NCBI RefSeq assembly: GCF_002024505.1
Contig: NZ_CP019402.1
Coordinates: 1,612,001-1,676,000 of the forward strand
Direction of reading: 5' to 3'
Length of the DNA: 64,000 nt
From: Plantibacter flavus
GTDB lineage: Bacteria > Actinomycetota > Actinomycetes > Actinomycetales > Microbacteriaceae
The position numbers and the translations under genes are program-made. Shown here piece after piece: positions 8,556 to 16,986 of this stretch. How positions within the stretch are numbered: position 1 is the first letter of the stretch; every line of letters begins with the position of its first letter. The notes beneath the pieces were generated by a model. That model was not told where the DNA came from and did no database searches. It was given only the letters and a program-made list of their open reading frames with translations.

Positions 8556-9467
8556 ATGGGTCACGATCACGCACACGCCGGCACCGCCAACCGCAGGAGA
8601 CTCGCGGTGGCGATCGCCATCATCGCGACCGTCCTCGTGGTCGAACTCGTCGGTGCCTGGGTGAGCGGTTCGCTGTCCCTCCTCGCCGACGCCGGGCACA
8701 TGCTGTCGGACCTCACCGGGCTGATCATCGCGCTCGTCGCCACGATCGTGGCCGCGCGCCCGGCCACCGACCGGCAGACCTTCGGGTATCAGCGCGCGGA
8801 GGTGTTCGGCGCGCTCATCAACGCGCTCATCCTGATCGCCGTCGCGGTGTCGGTCCTCATCGAGGGGGTGTCCCGCCTCGTCGACTCGGCGGACGCGGAG
8901 GTCAGGAGCCTTCCGATGTTGATCGTCGCCGTCATCGGTCTCGTCGCGAACCTCGTCGCCCTCCAGGTGCTGCGCGGCGGCCGCGATACGTCGATCAACA
9001 TGCGAGGCGCGTACCTCGAGGTCCTCGGCGACCTCCTCGGATCGATCGCCGTGATCATCGCCGCGGTGGTCATCATGCTGACGGGCTTCGCTCAGGCCGA
9101 CGCCATCGCTTCACTCGCGATCGCCGCGATGATCGTGCCGCGGGCGTGGTCGTTGCTCCGCGACGTCGTCCACGTCCTCAGCGAGTCCGCGCCGTCCGAC
9201 ACGGACGTGCAGGAGATCAGGGACCACCTGCTCGGCACCGAGGGGGTCGTCGCCGTCCACGACGTCCACGTCTGGCAGATCACGTCCGGCCAGCCGGTCT
9301 TCTCGGCCCACGTCGTCGCCCGGCAGGAGGTGTTCGCCGACGGTGGCACGGGGGAGCTGCTCGACCGTCTCGGTTCGTGCCTCCACGACCACTTCGACGT
9401 CGAGCACTCGACGTTCCAGCTGGAGCCCGAGGAACACGCCTCACACGAGGAGTCGCACCACCGCTGA
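8556..9467 (+). CDS. Cation diffusion facilitator (CzcD/ZnT-like) metal efflux protein
   Basis: This 303-aa membrane transporter exports divalent metals such as Zn2+ in exchange for protons. It has a His-rich N-terminus (GHDHAHAG), about six membrane segments, and a C-terminal cytoplasmic domain ending in a His/Glu-rich tail (HASHEESHHR). The first transport-site motif is LADAGHMLSD (residues 43-52). The second reads YLEVLGDLLGS, with Glu where YiiP and CzcD have His (HVxxD). Metal specificity cannot be fixed from sequence. It starts 77 bases after rdgB and probably has its own promoter. Confidence 0.88.
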   Translation: MGHDHAHAGTANRRRLAVAIAIIATVLVVELVGAWVSGSLSLLADAGHMLSDLTGLIIALVATIVAARPATDRQTFGYQRAEVFGALINALILIAVAVSVLIEGVSRLVDSADAEVRSLPMLIVAVIGLVANLVALQVLRGGRDTSINMRGAYLEVLGDLLGSIAVIIAAVVIMLTGFAQADAIASLAIAAMIVPRAWSLLRDVVHVLSESAPSDTDVQEIRDHLLGTEGVVAVHDVHVWQITSGQPVFSAHVVARQEVFADGGTGELLDRLGSCLHDHFDVEHSTFQLEPEEHASHEESHHR

Positions 9468-9521
9468 CGCGCGGGGCGGGTCCGGTTGTTGCGCCACTCG
9501 CGCGAGCGGCGCCACCGGCGA

Positions 9522-10268
9522 TCAGACCGTGTTGTTCCCGCGGTCGCGCTTGAAGACGTCCTGGTCGGCGAGCTTCGAAGCCGCGGCCCGACGCTCCTCC
9601 TCGGTGATGGTGCCCTGCAGCGCCTTCGCTTTCCGGCTCGACTGGATGTAGTGCCAGGTGGTCGGGATGAGGGTGAGGACGACGGCCCCGATGAGGATGA
9701 CGTCGATGTAGTTCTGCACGAAGGTGGCGACCGGCGGGATGTACCCGAGCAGGTAGCCGAAGAAGGTGAGCCCTGCGCCCCAGATGAGCGCACCGATGAG
9801 GTTGTAGAGCGAGTACTTCTTGTAGTTCATGTGGCCGATGCCGGCAGCGACCGGCGCGAAGGTCCGGACGATCGGGACGAAGCGCGCCAGGATGACCGCG
9901 AGGGCACCGAAGCGCTCGAAGAAGGCGTTCGTCCGCTCGACGTTCTTGATGCTGAAGAGACCGGACTCCTTGCGTTCGAACACCTTCGGCCCGAGTTTGT
10001 GCCCGATGAGGTACCCGACCTCGCCGCCGAGGAACGCTGAGAACCCGATCGCGAGGCAGACCCACCAGATGTCGATCTCGATGACGCGGGCGGAGCCGAA
10101 CGCGAGGAGACCGGTGATGACGAGCAGGGTGTCGCCGGGGAGCAGGAATCCGACGAGGAGGCCGGTTTCGGCGAACACGATCGCGCAGACCACGACGAGG
10201 GCCCAGGGACCGACGGCGGTGATGATGCCCTCCGGGTCGAGCCAGGGGATGAGGGCGGTGTGGACCAT
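9522..10268 (-). CDS. DedA family membrane protein
   Basis: This 248-aa DedA/VTT-domain protein has about five hydrophobic segments. Hallmarks are a FAETGLLVGFLLPGDTLL entry loop and a second re-entrant loop with RFVPIVRTFAPVAAGIGHM. DedA proteins act in membrane lipid recycling, undecaprenyl-phosphate flipping in some cases; the exact role here is inferred only from the family. The ATG start at 10268 matches the usual DedA N-terminus. It lies immediately downstream of tRNA-Leu on the same strand and converges on the metal-efflux gene. Confidence 0.9.
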   Translation of the reverse strand: MVHTALIPWLDPEGIITAVGPWALVVVCAIVFAETGLLVGFLLPGDTLLVITGLLAFGSARVIEIDIWWVCLAIGFSAFLGGEVGYLIGHKLGPKVFERKESGLFSIKNVERTNAFFERFGALAVILARFVPIVRTFAPVAAGIGHMNYKKYSLYNLIGALIWGAGLTFFGYLLGYIPPVATFVQNYIDVILIGAVVLTLIPTTWHYIQSSRKAKALQGTITEEERRAAASKLADQDVFKRDRGNNTV

Positions 10269-10320
10269 GCGGAGCTCCTGCTGTCGGGGGAGGGATGGAA
10301 CGGCGTACGACGATGTCGCG

Positions 10321-10402
10321 TGCGGGAGAAGGGACTTGAACCCTCACGCTCGAAAGCACAGGAACCTAAATCCTGCGTGTCTGCCAATTCCACCACTCCC
10401 GC
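10321..10402 (-). tRNA. tRNA-Leu (anticodon UAG)
   Basis: On the minus strand the sequence folds as a class II tRNA of 82 nt: acceptor GCGGGAG/CTCCCGC with discriminator A, anticodon stem CAGGA/TCCTG around loop TTTAGGT (anticodon TAG, reading CUA), a short variable arm and a GTTCAAGTC T-loop. The 3' CCA is not encoded (the next three bases read CGC). Confidence 0.95.
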
Positions 10403-10488
10403 GGCCCGCTCAGTCTACGGGAGCGAGGTCGGGAACGTCCTGAGCTTCGGCGAGGAGCCACGGACAGCGGAGCCCGGGTCGGCCCGTG

Positions 10489-10494
10489 TATGCT
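10489..10494 (+). promoter_or_regulatory. Probable -10 element (TATGCT) of the trp leader
   Basis: TATGCT ends 7 bases before the ATG of the leader peptide at 10502. The leader mRNA is therefore probably leaderless, with transcription starting at or just before the start codon. Confidence 0.5.
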
Positions 10495-10501
10495 CGGCTC
10501 C

Positions 10502-10543
10502 ATGCGAACGACGTGTGCAACGAGCTGGTGGCCCGCCTCCTAG
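10502..10543 (+). CDS. trpL: trp operon leader peptide (13 aa, tandem Trp codons)
   Basis: This short reading frame encodes MRTTCATSWWPAS, with two consecutive TGG codons at 10526-10531 and a TAG stop at 10541. Its stop lies inside the first attenuator hairpin, as in classical Trp attenuators. Ribosome stalling at the Trp codons when charged tRNA-Trp is scarce would free the antiterminator. It directly precedes the anthranilate synthase gene, which fits control of tryptophan synthesis. Confidence 0.8.
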   Translation: MRTTCATSWWPAS

Positions 10544-10604
10544 GCGGACCGCGCACGTGCACACACGACGACTCGACCGCCTGACAGGGCGGTCGTTCTC
10601 GTTC
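10533..10604 (+). promoter_or_regulatory. Transcription attenuator of the anthranilate synthase gene
   Basis: Segments 1:2 form CCGCC (10533-10537) with GGCGG (10543-10547), a pause hairpin. GGCGG can instead pair with CCGCC at 10577-10581, which is the 5' arm of the terminator, giving an antiterminator. The 3:4 terminator is CGACCGCC/GGCGGTCG followed by TTCTCGTT. Together with the Trp-Trp leader this is a complete ribosome-mediated attenuator. Confidence 0.75.
10574..10604 (+). terminator. Attenuator terminator hairpin
   Basis: CGACCGCC (10574-10581) pairs with GGCGGTCG (10588-10595), 8 base pairs with a 6-base loop, followed by a T-rich run TTCTCGTTC. It ends about 40 bases before the trpEG ATG. 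Confidence 0.75.
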
Positions 10605-10644
10605 GGAGGCCCTGTCGGATCGGTCCCAGCCTGAGGACACCACC

Positions 10645-12557
10645 ATGACCACCCTGCTCCACCGCGTGCTGCACGCCGGCCCCGATTTCCCGTTCGCGGT
10701 GCTCCGCCGACACGGCAGCGACACCGTCGACCTCTACACGGGTGAGGTCGTCGACGTCGAGTCGCTCGCCGACATCCCGCTCGGAGCCACCGGCGACGAC
10801 CACCAGCCCGAGGTCCTCACGCTCGTGCCCTATCGCCAGGTGGGCGAGCGCGGTTTCGCGGCGATGGACGACGGCGCCCCGCTGCGCTGCCTCGTGGTGA
10901 GCGAGCGTGAGACGGTGACGCTCGACGACATGCTCGAGCGACTCCCCGCCGACGCGGTCCCGCTGGTCGACGGCGGGTTCGACGTCTCCGACGAGGACTA
11001 CGCGTCGATCGTGCGCCGCGTCATCGAGGACGAGATCGGACGCGGCGAGGGCGCCAACTTCGTCATCCGACGCGAGTTCACCGCGACGACCGAGGTGCCG
11101 GCCGAGCGCGCGGTCCTCGCCTGGTTGCGGGCGCTCCTGTCGGGGGAGACCGGCGCCTACTGGACGTTCGCCGTGCACACCCCGGGCGTCTCGATGGCCG
11201 GTGCGACGCCCGAGCGCCACGTCGCGGTCGCCCGCGACGCTTCGACCGGTGAACGCACCGTCACCATGAACCCCATCAGCGGCACCTTCCGCCACCCGCG
11301 CTCCGGCGCGACGGGCGACGACTTCCGCGCGTTCCTCGGCGACGTCAAGGAGACCGAGGAACTCTTCATGGTCGTCGACGAGGAGATGAAGATGATGAGC
11401 CGGGTGTGCGCCTCCGGTGGACGCATCCTCGGTCCCTACGTCAAGCAGATGTCGCGCCTCACCCATACCGAGTACCTGCTCGCCGGGACGAGCGAACTCG
11501 ACGTCCGCGAGGTCCTGCGGTTGACGATGTTCGCACCGACGGTCACCGGCTCGCCCATGCAGAACGCGTGTTCGGTCATCGCCCGCCATGAGCGGAACGC
11601 GCGCGGCTACTACTCCGGCGTGCTCGCGCTGTTCACCCCGGTGGGCGACGGCGACTACGAACTCGACGCACCGATCCTCATCCGCACCGCCTACGTCGAC
11701 GACGCCGGCCTCGTCCGCGTGCCCGCCGGTGCGACGCTCGTCCGTCATTCGGATCCCGAGTCGGAGGTGGCCGAGACGGCGGCGAAGGCGGCCGGTGTGT
11801 TGACTGCGCTCGGCGTCATGGCACCCGCCGAGCTGGGTCCGACCGTCGACCTGGCCTCGGAGCCAGGAGTCGAGGAAGCGCTCCGAGCGCGGAACGAGCG
11901 GTTGGCGTCCTTCTGGTTGCAGCCGCAGCACCCGGCGCCCGTCGGTTCGCTGTCGGGCCGTACCGCGGTCATCGTCGACGCCGAGGACGAGTTCACCGCG
12001 ATGCTCGCCCACCAGCTGCGCCACTTCGGGATGACCGTCAGCGTGGAGCATTGGTCGGCGGTGACCGACGCACTCGTGGACGTCGACCTCCTCGTCGCCG
12101 GTCCGGGGCCGGGCGACCCGCTCGACCTCGCCGACCCGCGGGTCCGCCGGATGCACGAGATCGTGTCCGCGCGTCTCGCCGCCGGAGCGCCGCTGCTCGC
12201 CGTCTGCCTGAGCCATCAGGTGCTGGCGATCCAGCTCGGGCTGCCGATCGAACGCCTCGACGCGCCCGTCAGGGGCTGCAGCTCGACCTGGACCTCTTCG
12301 GCGAGCAGTCGTTGATCGGGTTCTACAACACCTTCACCGCACGGCTGGCGGGTGAGGCTCCGGTCGGTGGGGTCGAGATCGCCGCCGATGCGGCGTCGGG
12401 CGACGTGTTCGCGATGCGCGGTCGTGGGTTCGCATCGGTCCAGGGGCACCTCGAGTCGGTGCTGTCGCGCGACGGGCTCCGCACCCTCGGGTCGCTCGCG
12501 GGCCATGCGCTCGCGGGTGTCGCGTCCGGGCGATCGGCTGCCGCCGTCGGTTCCTGA
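10645..12557 (+). pseudogene. Anthranilate synthase, TrpE-TrpG fusion (PhzE-like), frameshifted
   Basis: The intact protein would have about 637 aa: a chorismate-binding synthase domain (blocks SMAGATPERHV, MNPISGTFRHP, LTMFAPTVTGSPMQN) fused to a glutamine amidotransferase with nucleophile motif VCLSHQ. It makes anthranilate from chorismate and glutamine for tryptophan. As given, the frame leaves the family sequence after LDAPV and stops at 12315. The next frame continues with GLQLDLDLFGEQ and later GHLESVLS, which carries the His and Glu of the amidotransferase triad. Restoring one base near 12270 (GTCAGG to GTCCAGG) joins the two. As read, the glutaminase triad is lost while the synthase domain stays whole. 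The Trp attenuator upstream argues for tryptophan rather than phenazine synthesis. Confidence 0.85.
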
Positions 12558-12576
12558 GCGTCATGCGCGGCCTGGA

Positions 12577-12595
12577 CGGTCGGTGATGCCGACCG
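12577..12595. terminator. Possible terminator between convergent trpEG and nnrE
   Basis: CGGTCGG (12577-12583) pairs with CCGACCG (12589-12595) across TGATG. The stem is only 7 base pairs and no T-run follows, so the call is weak; the convergent position supports it. Confidence 0.35.
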
Positions 12596-12625
12596 CCCGG
12601 GAGGCGAACCGTGCGTCGCTGCTCG

Positions 12626-13369
12626 TCAGGCGTCCGCCTGGTCCAGCGTCGTGAACGGCGTGACGTCGGCCAGCTGCGGTCCGAGGCCGATGTCGATGAG
12701 GCGGACGTCGCCGGCGTAGGCCGAGCCGGGTGGGATGAGCAGCCCGGCCTTCACCGCGCCGAAGGTGACCGTGACCTCCGCCGGCAGGACGGCACCCTCG
12801 GGGACGCTTCCCTCGTCGGGATCGATGCCGCTCGGGACGTCCACGGCGACGACGGTCGGCCCGCCCGCGCTCTGCACGACCGGGAGGACCGCCTCGACGA
12901 TCGCCTTCGGCGCACCGCGCAGGGTGGGGTTCCGGCTTGCGCCGATGCCGAAGACGGCATCGACGACGAGCGCGGCGCCCTTGGCCTCGTCTGCGCTGTC
13001 GTCCGGCTCGGCGGGGGAGTTCATGAGGAATCGGACGCCGGCCTCGACGGCGGCGGCGTAACCCGCCTCATGGACGTGGTCACCGGTCCTGGCCACGACG
13101 AGGTCGAGTGGGACGTCGTCCGGACCGGTCGTGCCGGCGAGTTCCGCCGCTGCGAAGAGGGCGTCACCGCCGTTGTCGCCTGATCCGACGAGCAGCAGGA
13201 TCTTCCAGATGTCGGGTGCCTCGCCCTCGAGGCCCTCCGCGCGGTCGGCGAGCACCGCCCGCAGCTCCTCGGCGAGGCCGTGGGCGGCTCGCGCCATGAG
13301 CGGTTCCCCGGCTTTCAGGAGTGGTGCCTCTGCGGCTCGGACCTGGTCTGCGGTGTAGCCGTTGATCAT
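12626..13369 (-). CDS. nnrE: NAD(P)H-hydrate epimerase (YjeF N-terminal domain, stand-alone)
   Basis: This 247-aa protein is of the YjeF_N/AIBP family, which epimerises damaged NAD(P)HX so that the dehydratase can repair it. Family motifs are LLVGSGDNGGDAL, VVDAVFGIG and VAVDVPSGIDPDEG. The start is ATG 13369 (MINGYTADQVRAAE); the frame stays open upstream but that part looks like non-coding shadow. The C-terminal dehydratase domain (NnrD) found in E. coli YjeF fusions is absent, so a separate nnrD would have to lie outside the window. Confidence 0.88.
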   Translation of the reverse strand: MINGYTADQVRAAEAPLLKAGEPLMARAAHGLAEELRAVLADRAEGLEGEAPDIWKILLLVGSGDNGGDALFAAAELAGTTGPDDVPLDLVVARTGDHVHEAGYAAAVEAGVRFLMNSPAEPDDSADEAKGAALVVDAVFGIGASRNPTLRGAPKAIVEAVLPVVQSAGGPTVVAVDVPSGIDPDEGSVPEGAVLPAEVTVTFGAVKAGLLIPPGSAYAGDVRLIDIGLGPQLADVTPFTTLDQADA

Positions 13370-13454
13370 GGCGCCCACTCTTCCGGCTCGGGTCGACCGC
13401 CGCAAGCGGTTGCGATCGGGGACCGGCACCGGAACAGCCGGGGGATCGACCGGT

Positions 13455-13847
13455 TCAGGCGAGTTCGAGTCGGATGTCCGGGTGGCCGGCGAAGACCTCG
13501 AGGAGCAGGTCGAAGTAGGTCTTGCCGCGGCCGGCGTCCAGGTCGTCGAGCTGCGCGGAGATCCGGGCCGTGTTGAACGGTGCACCCCGCTCGAGCTTCT
13601 CCTGCAACCACGCGCGGGTGGCCGTGACGCCGAGTGCGGTGCGGCTCGCGTCGTGCTCCGTCCAGACGAAGAGCACGTCGTCGAGATCGCGGAGCGAGCC
13701 GATCCCGCCGTAGAGGACGTCGTCGAGGGCGTCGAGGCTCGGACCGAGATCCCAGTACTCGTCCTGCATGAGCAGTTCGTTCATCACCGCGTAGAACGAG
13801 GCGATGTCGTGGATGCGGGAGCCGTCGATGCGGAAGGTGGTCGGCAC
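13455..13847 (-). CDS. Barstar family protein (ribonuclease inhibitor-like)
   Basis: This small acidic 130-aa protein has the barstar layout: an N-terminal strand (TTFRIDGSRIHD), a helix, then the WDLGPSLDALDDVLYGG segment that corresponds to the ligand-binding helix of barstar, and a C-terminal strand. Barstars bind and inhibit secreted ribonucleases of the barnase type. No barnase-like gene lies beside it in the window. It is followed 85 bases later by nnrE on the same strand, possibly as an operon. It is divergent from the tad genes. Confidence 0.75.
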   Translation of the reverse strand: MPTTFRIDGSRIHDIASFYAVMNELLMQDEYWDLGPSLDALDDVLYGGIGSLRDLDDVLFVWTEHDASRTALGVTATRAWLQEKLERGAPFNTARISAQLDDLDAGRGKTYFDLLLEVFAGHPDIRLELA

Positions 13848-13894
13848 GGTTCCCGAGCCTAGTGACCGGTCGGTGACGCGTCGAGCGGGGGTGC

Positions 13895-13903
13895 TGTGGA
13901 TAA
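13895..13903. promoter_or_regulatory. Perfect DnaA-box-like 9-mer in the tad promoter region
   Basis: TGTGGATAA is the exact reverse complement of the DnaA box TTATCCACA. It overlaps a possible -10 (TAACTT, 13901-13906) 37 bases before tadA. A single box can occur by chance. Confidence 0.3.
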
Positions 13904-13942
13904 CTTCTGCGGGGTGTGGCCGGTGTTCGTCAGGATGGCCGC

Positions 13943-15172
13943 ATGGGGACAGCGGCGGAGATCATCACGGCGCGCGTGCGCGACCGGGTGCGTGAGGAGT
14001 TCGGGGAGCCGGGTCGGCGTGGGGGAGCGGGGCGGATCGCCCGAGAGGAGGTGCGTCGCTACAACGAGCGGGCGTTGAACGACACGACGCCGCTCATCGA
14101 CGACGAGCACGGGATGACGAGCGAGGTGCTCGCCGCGGTGACGGGGTTCGGTGCGATCCAGCCGTTGCTGGATGATCCGAGTGTCGAGGAGATCTGGATC
14201 AACGAGCCGACGAAGGTGTTCGTCGCCCGTGGTGGGGTGTCGGAGCTCACGGACGTGGTCCTCGGGGAAGGTGACGTCCGCGACCTCGTGGAGCGGATGC
14301 TGCGCGCCACCGGTCGACGGGTCGACCTCGCGAACCCGTTCGTCGACGCCTCGCTCCCGGACGGCTCGCGGCTGCACGTCGTCATCCCCGACGTCACGCG
14401 TCGGCACATGTCCATCAACATCCGCAAGTTCTCCGCGCGGATCCGCGACCTCGGTCAGCTGGTGGCCGCCGGGTCGATCAGCTACCAGGCCGCCGAGTTC
14501 CTCCGCGCCAGCATGACCGCGGGCGCGAACCTGCTCGTGTCCGGCGCGACCCAGGCCGGTAAGACCACGATGCTCGGCGCCCTCATCGCGGCGCTGGACC
14601 CAGCCCTCCGCATCGTCACCGTCGAGGAGACCTTCGAGCTCGCGCCGGGCAACCGCGACGTCGTCGCGATGCAGTGCCGGCAGGCCAGTCTCGAGGGCAC
14701 GGGAGAGATCACGCTGCGTCGGCTCATCAAGGAAGCGCTCCGGATGCGGCCGGACCGCATCGTCGTCGGTGAGGTCCGGGAGGCGGAGAGCCTCGACCTC
14801 CTGATCGCCCTCAACAGCGGACTGCCCGGGCTCTGCAGTATCCACGCGAACTCCGCGCGCGACGCGATCGGCAAACTCTGCACGCTGCCACTGCTCGCGG
14901 GTCGGAACATCGACTCGGGGTTCGTACGCCCGGCCGTCGCGTCCTGTGTCGACCTCGTCGTGCACTGCGAGCTCGACCGGTCCGGACGTCGACGGGTGGC
15001 GGAGATCATCGCGGTCGGCGGGAGCGGGGAGTCCCACACGATCGAGGCTTCCACCCTCTTCGAGCACCGCGACGGAGAGCTCCGCGCGACCGGTCGTTTC
15101 CCGCTGAACGACGCGAAGTACCGTGCGGCCGGGATCTCGCTCGCCTCGATCCTCGCCGTCGGCGAGCGATGA
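13943..15172 (+). CDS. tadA: Tad/Flp pilus assembly ATPase TadA (CpaF family)
   Basis: This 409-aa secretion ATPase drives Flp/Tad pilus assembly at the inner membrane. It shows Walker A SGATQAGKTT (residues 200-209), the acidic VTVEETFEL box, a Walker B region RIVVGEVREAESLDLL and the CSIHANSARDA histidine box typical of CpaF. I chose ATG 13943 because AGGA at 13932-13935 is well spaced; GTG 13916 would add nine residues. It overlaps tadB by 4 bases (ATGA) and heads a seven-gene pilus island similar in order to M. tuberculosis Rv3659c-Rv3654c. No CpaE/TadZ gene precedes it. Confidence 0.92.
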   Translation: MGTAAEIITARVRDRVREEFGEPGRRGGAGRIAREEVRRYNERALNDTTPLIDDEHGMTSEVLAAVTGFGAIQPLLDDPSVEEIWINEPTKVFVARGGVSELTDVVLGEGDVRDLVERMLRATGRRVDLANPFVDASLPDGSRLHVVIPDVTRRHMSINIRKFSARIRDLGQLVAAGSISYQAAEFLRASMTAGANLLVSGATQAGKTTMLGALIAALDPALRIVTVEETFELAPGNRDVVAMQCRQASLEGTGEITLRRLIKEALRMRPDRIVVGEVREAESLDLLIALNSGLPGLCSIHANSARDAIGKLCTLPLLAGRNIDSGFVRPAVASCVDLVVHCELDRSGRRRVAEIIAVGGSGESHTIEASTLFEHRDGELRATGRFPLNDAKYRAAGISLASILAVGER

Positions 15173-16038
15173 GTCTCGTCGTCGGAGCGGTCCTCGCCGC
15201 AGGGCTCCTCCTCACCGTCGCCCCCTGGTGGTGGCCCGACCCTGAGCCGCTGCGCGACACCCTGGAGCGATGGCGGCCGGTCGCTGCGCTCCGCGAACTC
15301 CTGATCCTGGCCGGTCTGCCCGGTCGGTACTGGGCGGCCGCCATCGTGGTCTCCGTCCTCGCCGGACTCGTCTCCGGCGCGGTGGTCCAGGCGCTCTGCC
15401 GTGTCCTGCCGCTGACCGCCGTCGTCGCCGTCGCCGGACTCGTCGCACCGGTCATCGTGCTCCGAGCCCGCGCCATCTCGCGACGTCGCCTGCAGCGGGG
15501 ACTGTGGCCGGATGTCGTGGACCACCTGTTGTCCGCGATCCGGTCAGGGCTCTCGCTCCCGGATGCGGTGGCCGCGCTCGACACCGTCGGACCCGCACCG
15601 CTCCGCCCGGCGTTCGCCGCGTTCAGCGCCGACTACCGGGCTGCCGGCCGCTTCGCCGACGGCATCGACGACCTGAAGACCGCGCTCGCCGACCCTGTCG
15701 CGGACCGCATCCTCGAGACGGTGCGCATGGCCCGCGACGTCGGAGGCACGGAATTGCCGGCGGTGCTCCGAGCGCTGTCCGCGGGGCTGCGCGAGGAGTC
15801 GGCCATCCGAGCCGAGGCCGAGGCGCGACAGTCCTGGGTGGTGAACGCCGCGAGGCTGGGCGTCGCAGCACCCTGGGCGATCCTCCTGCTCCTGTCGTCC
15901 CGGCCGGAGGCGTCCGCCGCCTACAACTCCCGGGAAGGAGCGGTCCTGATCATCGCCGGCGTCGTGGTCTCCGCCCTCGCCTACCAGGCGATGCTCCGCG
16001 TCGGACGCCTCCAGCCCGAACGACGGTGGTTCCGGTGA
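15169..16038 (+). CDS. tadB: Tad pilus assembly inner-membrane protein TadB (T2SSF domain)
   Basis: This 289-aa membrane protein has hydrophobic segments at the N-terminus (about 2-20 and 55-95) and C-terminus (about 225-280), with a cytoplasmic T2SSF/GspF domain between them (LWPDVVDHLLSAIRSGLSLPDAV, then RMARDVGGTELPAVL). TadB and TadC form the membrane platform on which TadA acts. It overlaps tadA and tadC by 4 bases each, so the operon is tightly coupled. Confidence 0.88.
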   Translation: MSLVVGAVLAAGLLLTVAPWWWPDPEPLRDTLERWRPVAALRELLILAGLPGRYWAAAIVVSVLAGLVSGAVVQALCRVLPLTAVVAVAGLVAPVIVLRARAISRRRLQRGLWPDVVDHLLSAIRSGLSLPDAVAALDTVGPAPLRPAFAAFSADYRAAGRFADGIDDLKTALADPVADRILETVRMARDVGGTELPAVLRALSAGLREESAIRAEAEARQSWVVNAARLGVAAPWAILLLLSSRPEASAAYNSREGAVLIIAGVVVSALAYQAMLRVGRLQPERRWFR

Positions 16039-16973
16039 GTGCCGACGGAGCGTGGGCGCTCAGCCTCGGAGCCGTGCTCGGGGTCGGCCTCTGGGCGCTC
16101 GCGATGCTCCTGCCGGCACTCGGACGACCGCGGCTCGCGGACCGCATCGCCCCCTACGTCGCCGACCTCTCCAGCGACGCCCGCTCACAAGCCGCGCGCC
16201 GCTCGACCGACCCGCTACCGGTCCTCGGGACCCTGCTGGTGCCGGTCCTCCGGGCCGTTCGATGGTCGCTCGGCCTGGTCGGCGCCGATCAGGAACTCGT
16301 CATCCGTCGATTGGGTCAAGCCGGGGGACCGACGCTCGAGCGGTACCGACTGCTGCAACTCCTGTGGGGGCTCGGCGGCTTCGCGGTCGCCGCGGCGCTC
16401 GCCGTGTTCTCCTTCAGCAACGGACGACTGGCGCTCCCGTTCGCCGCACCGCTCCCCGCGGTCGGGGCGGTGGCCGGAATCGTCCTCCGCGACCAGCTGC
16501 TGGCACTCGCCGCCAGTCGCCGCCTCGCGCGGATCGAGGAGGAGCTGCCGACGGTGCTCGAGTTCCTCAGTCTGAGTCTCGCGGCGGGCGAGGCGATCAC
16601 GGACGCCATGGACCGCGTGGCGCGCATCGGGTCCAGCGGGGAGCTCGGCAGGGAGTTCCGCCGGGTGATGGCGGACGTCTCCACCGGTATCCCGTTCGCC
16701 ACTGCACTCCGGCAGTTCGAGGCACGACTCGCGATGCCGATGCTGTCGCGATGCGTCGACCAGATCCTGGGCGCGCTCGAACGCGGCACACCGGTCGCAG
16801 CCGTGCTCCTCGATCACGCACACGATGGACGTGACATCGCCAAACGCCGTCTCCTCGAATCCGCCGGGAAGAAAGAGGTCGCGATGCTCGTGCCCCTCGT
16901 CTTCCTCATCCTGCCCCTGTCCATCATCATCGCCGTCTTCCCCGGAGTGTTCGTGCTCCGGACCGGCTTCTGA
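16035..16973 (+). CDS. tadC: Tad pilus assembly inner-membrane protein TadC (T2SSF domain)
   Basis: This 312-aa protein has the same build as TadB: N-terminal membrane helix, a pair of helices at about 115-160, the T2SSF core (ELPTVLEFLSLSLAAGEAITDAM) and a C-terminal helix pair ending in VFPGVFVLRTGF. The start is GTG 16035, overlapping the tadB stop as GTGA; the long open frame upstream shadows tadB. It is the second half of the pilus membrane platform. Confidence 0.88.
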   Translation: MSADGAWALSLGAVLGVGLWALAMLLPALGRPRLADRIAPYVADLSSDARSQAARRSTDPLPVLGTLLVPVLRAVRWSLGLVGADQELVIRRLGQAGGPTLERYRLLQLLWGLGGFAVAAALAVFSFSNGRLALPFAAPLPAVGAVAGIVLRDQLLALAASRRLARIEEELPTVLEFLSLSLAAGEAITDAMDRVARIGSSGELGREFRRVMADVSTGIPFATALRQFEARLAMPMLSRCVDQILGALERGTPVAAVLLDHAHDGRDIAKRRLLESAGKKEVAMLVPLVFLILPLSIIIAVFPGVFVLRTGF

Positions 16974-16986
16974 CGAAAGGTTCCAC

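Noticed and set aside
13916..13942. GTG 13916 as the tadA start
   Set aside because: It would add nine residues without family resemblance, and the ribosome site AGGA suits ATG 13943.
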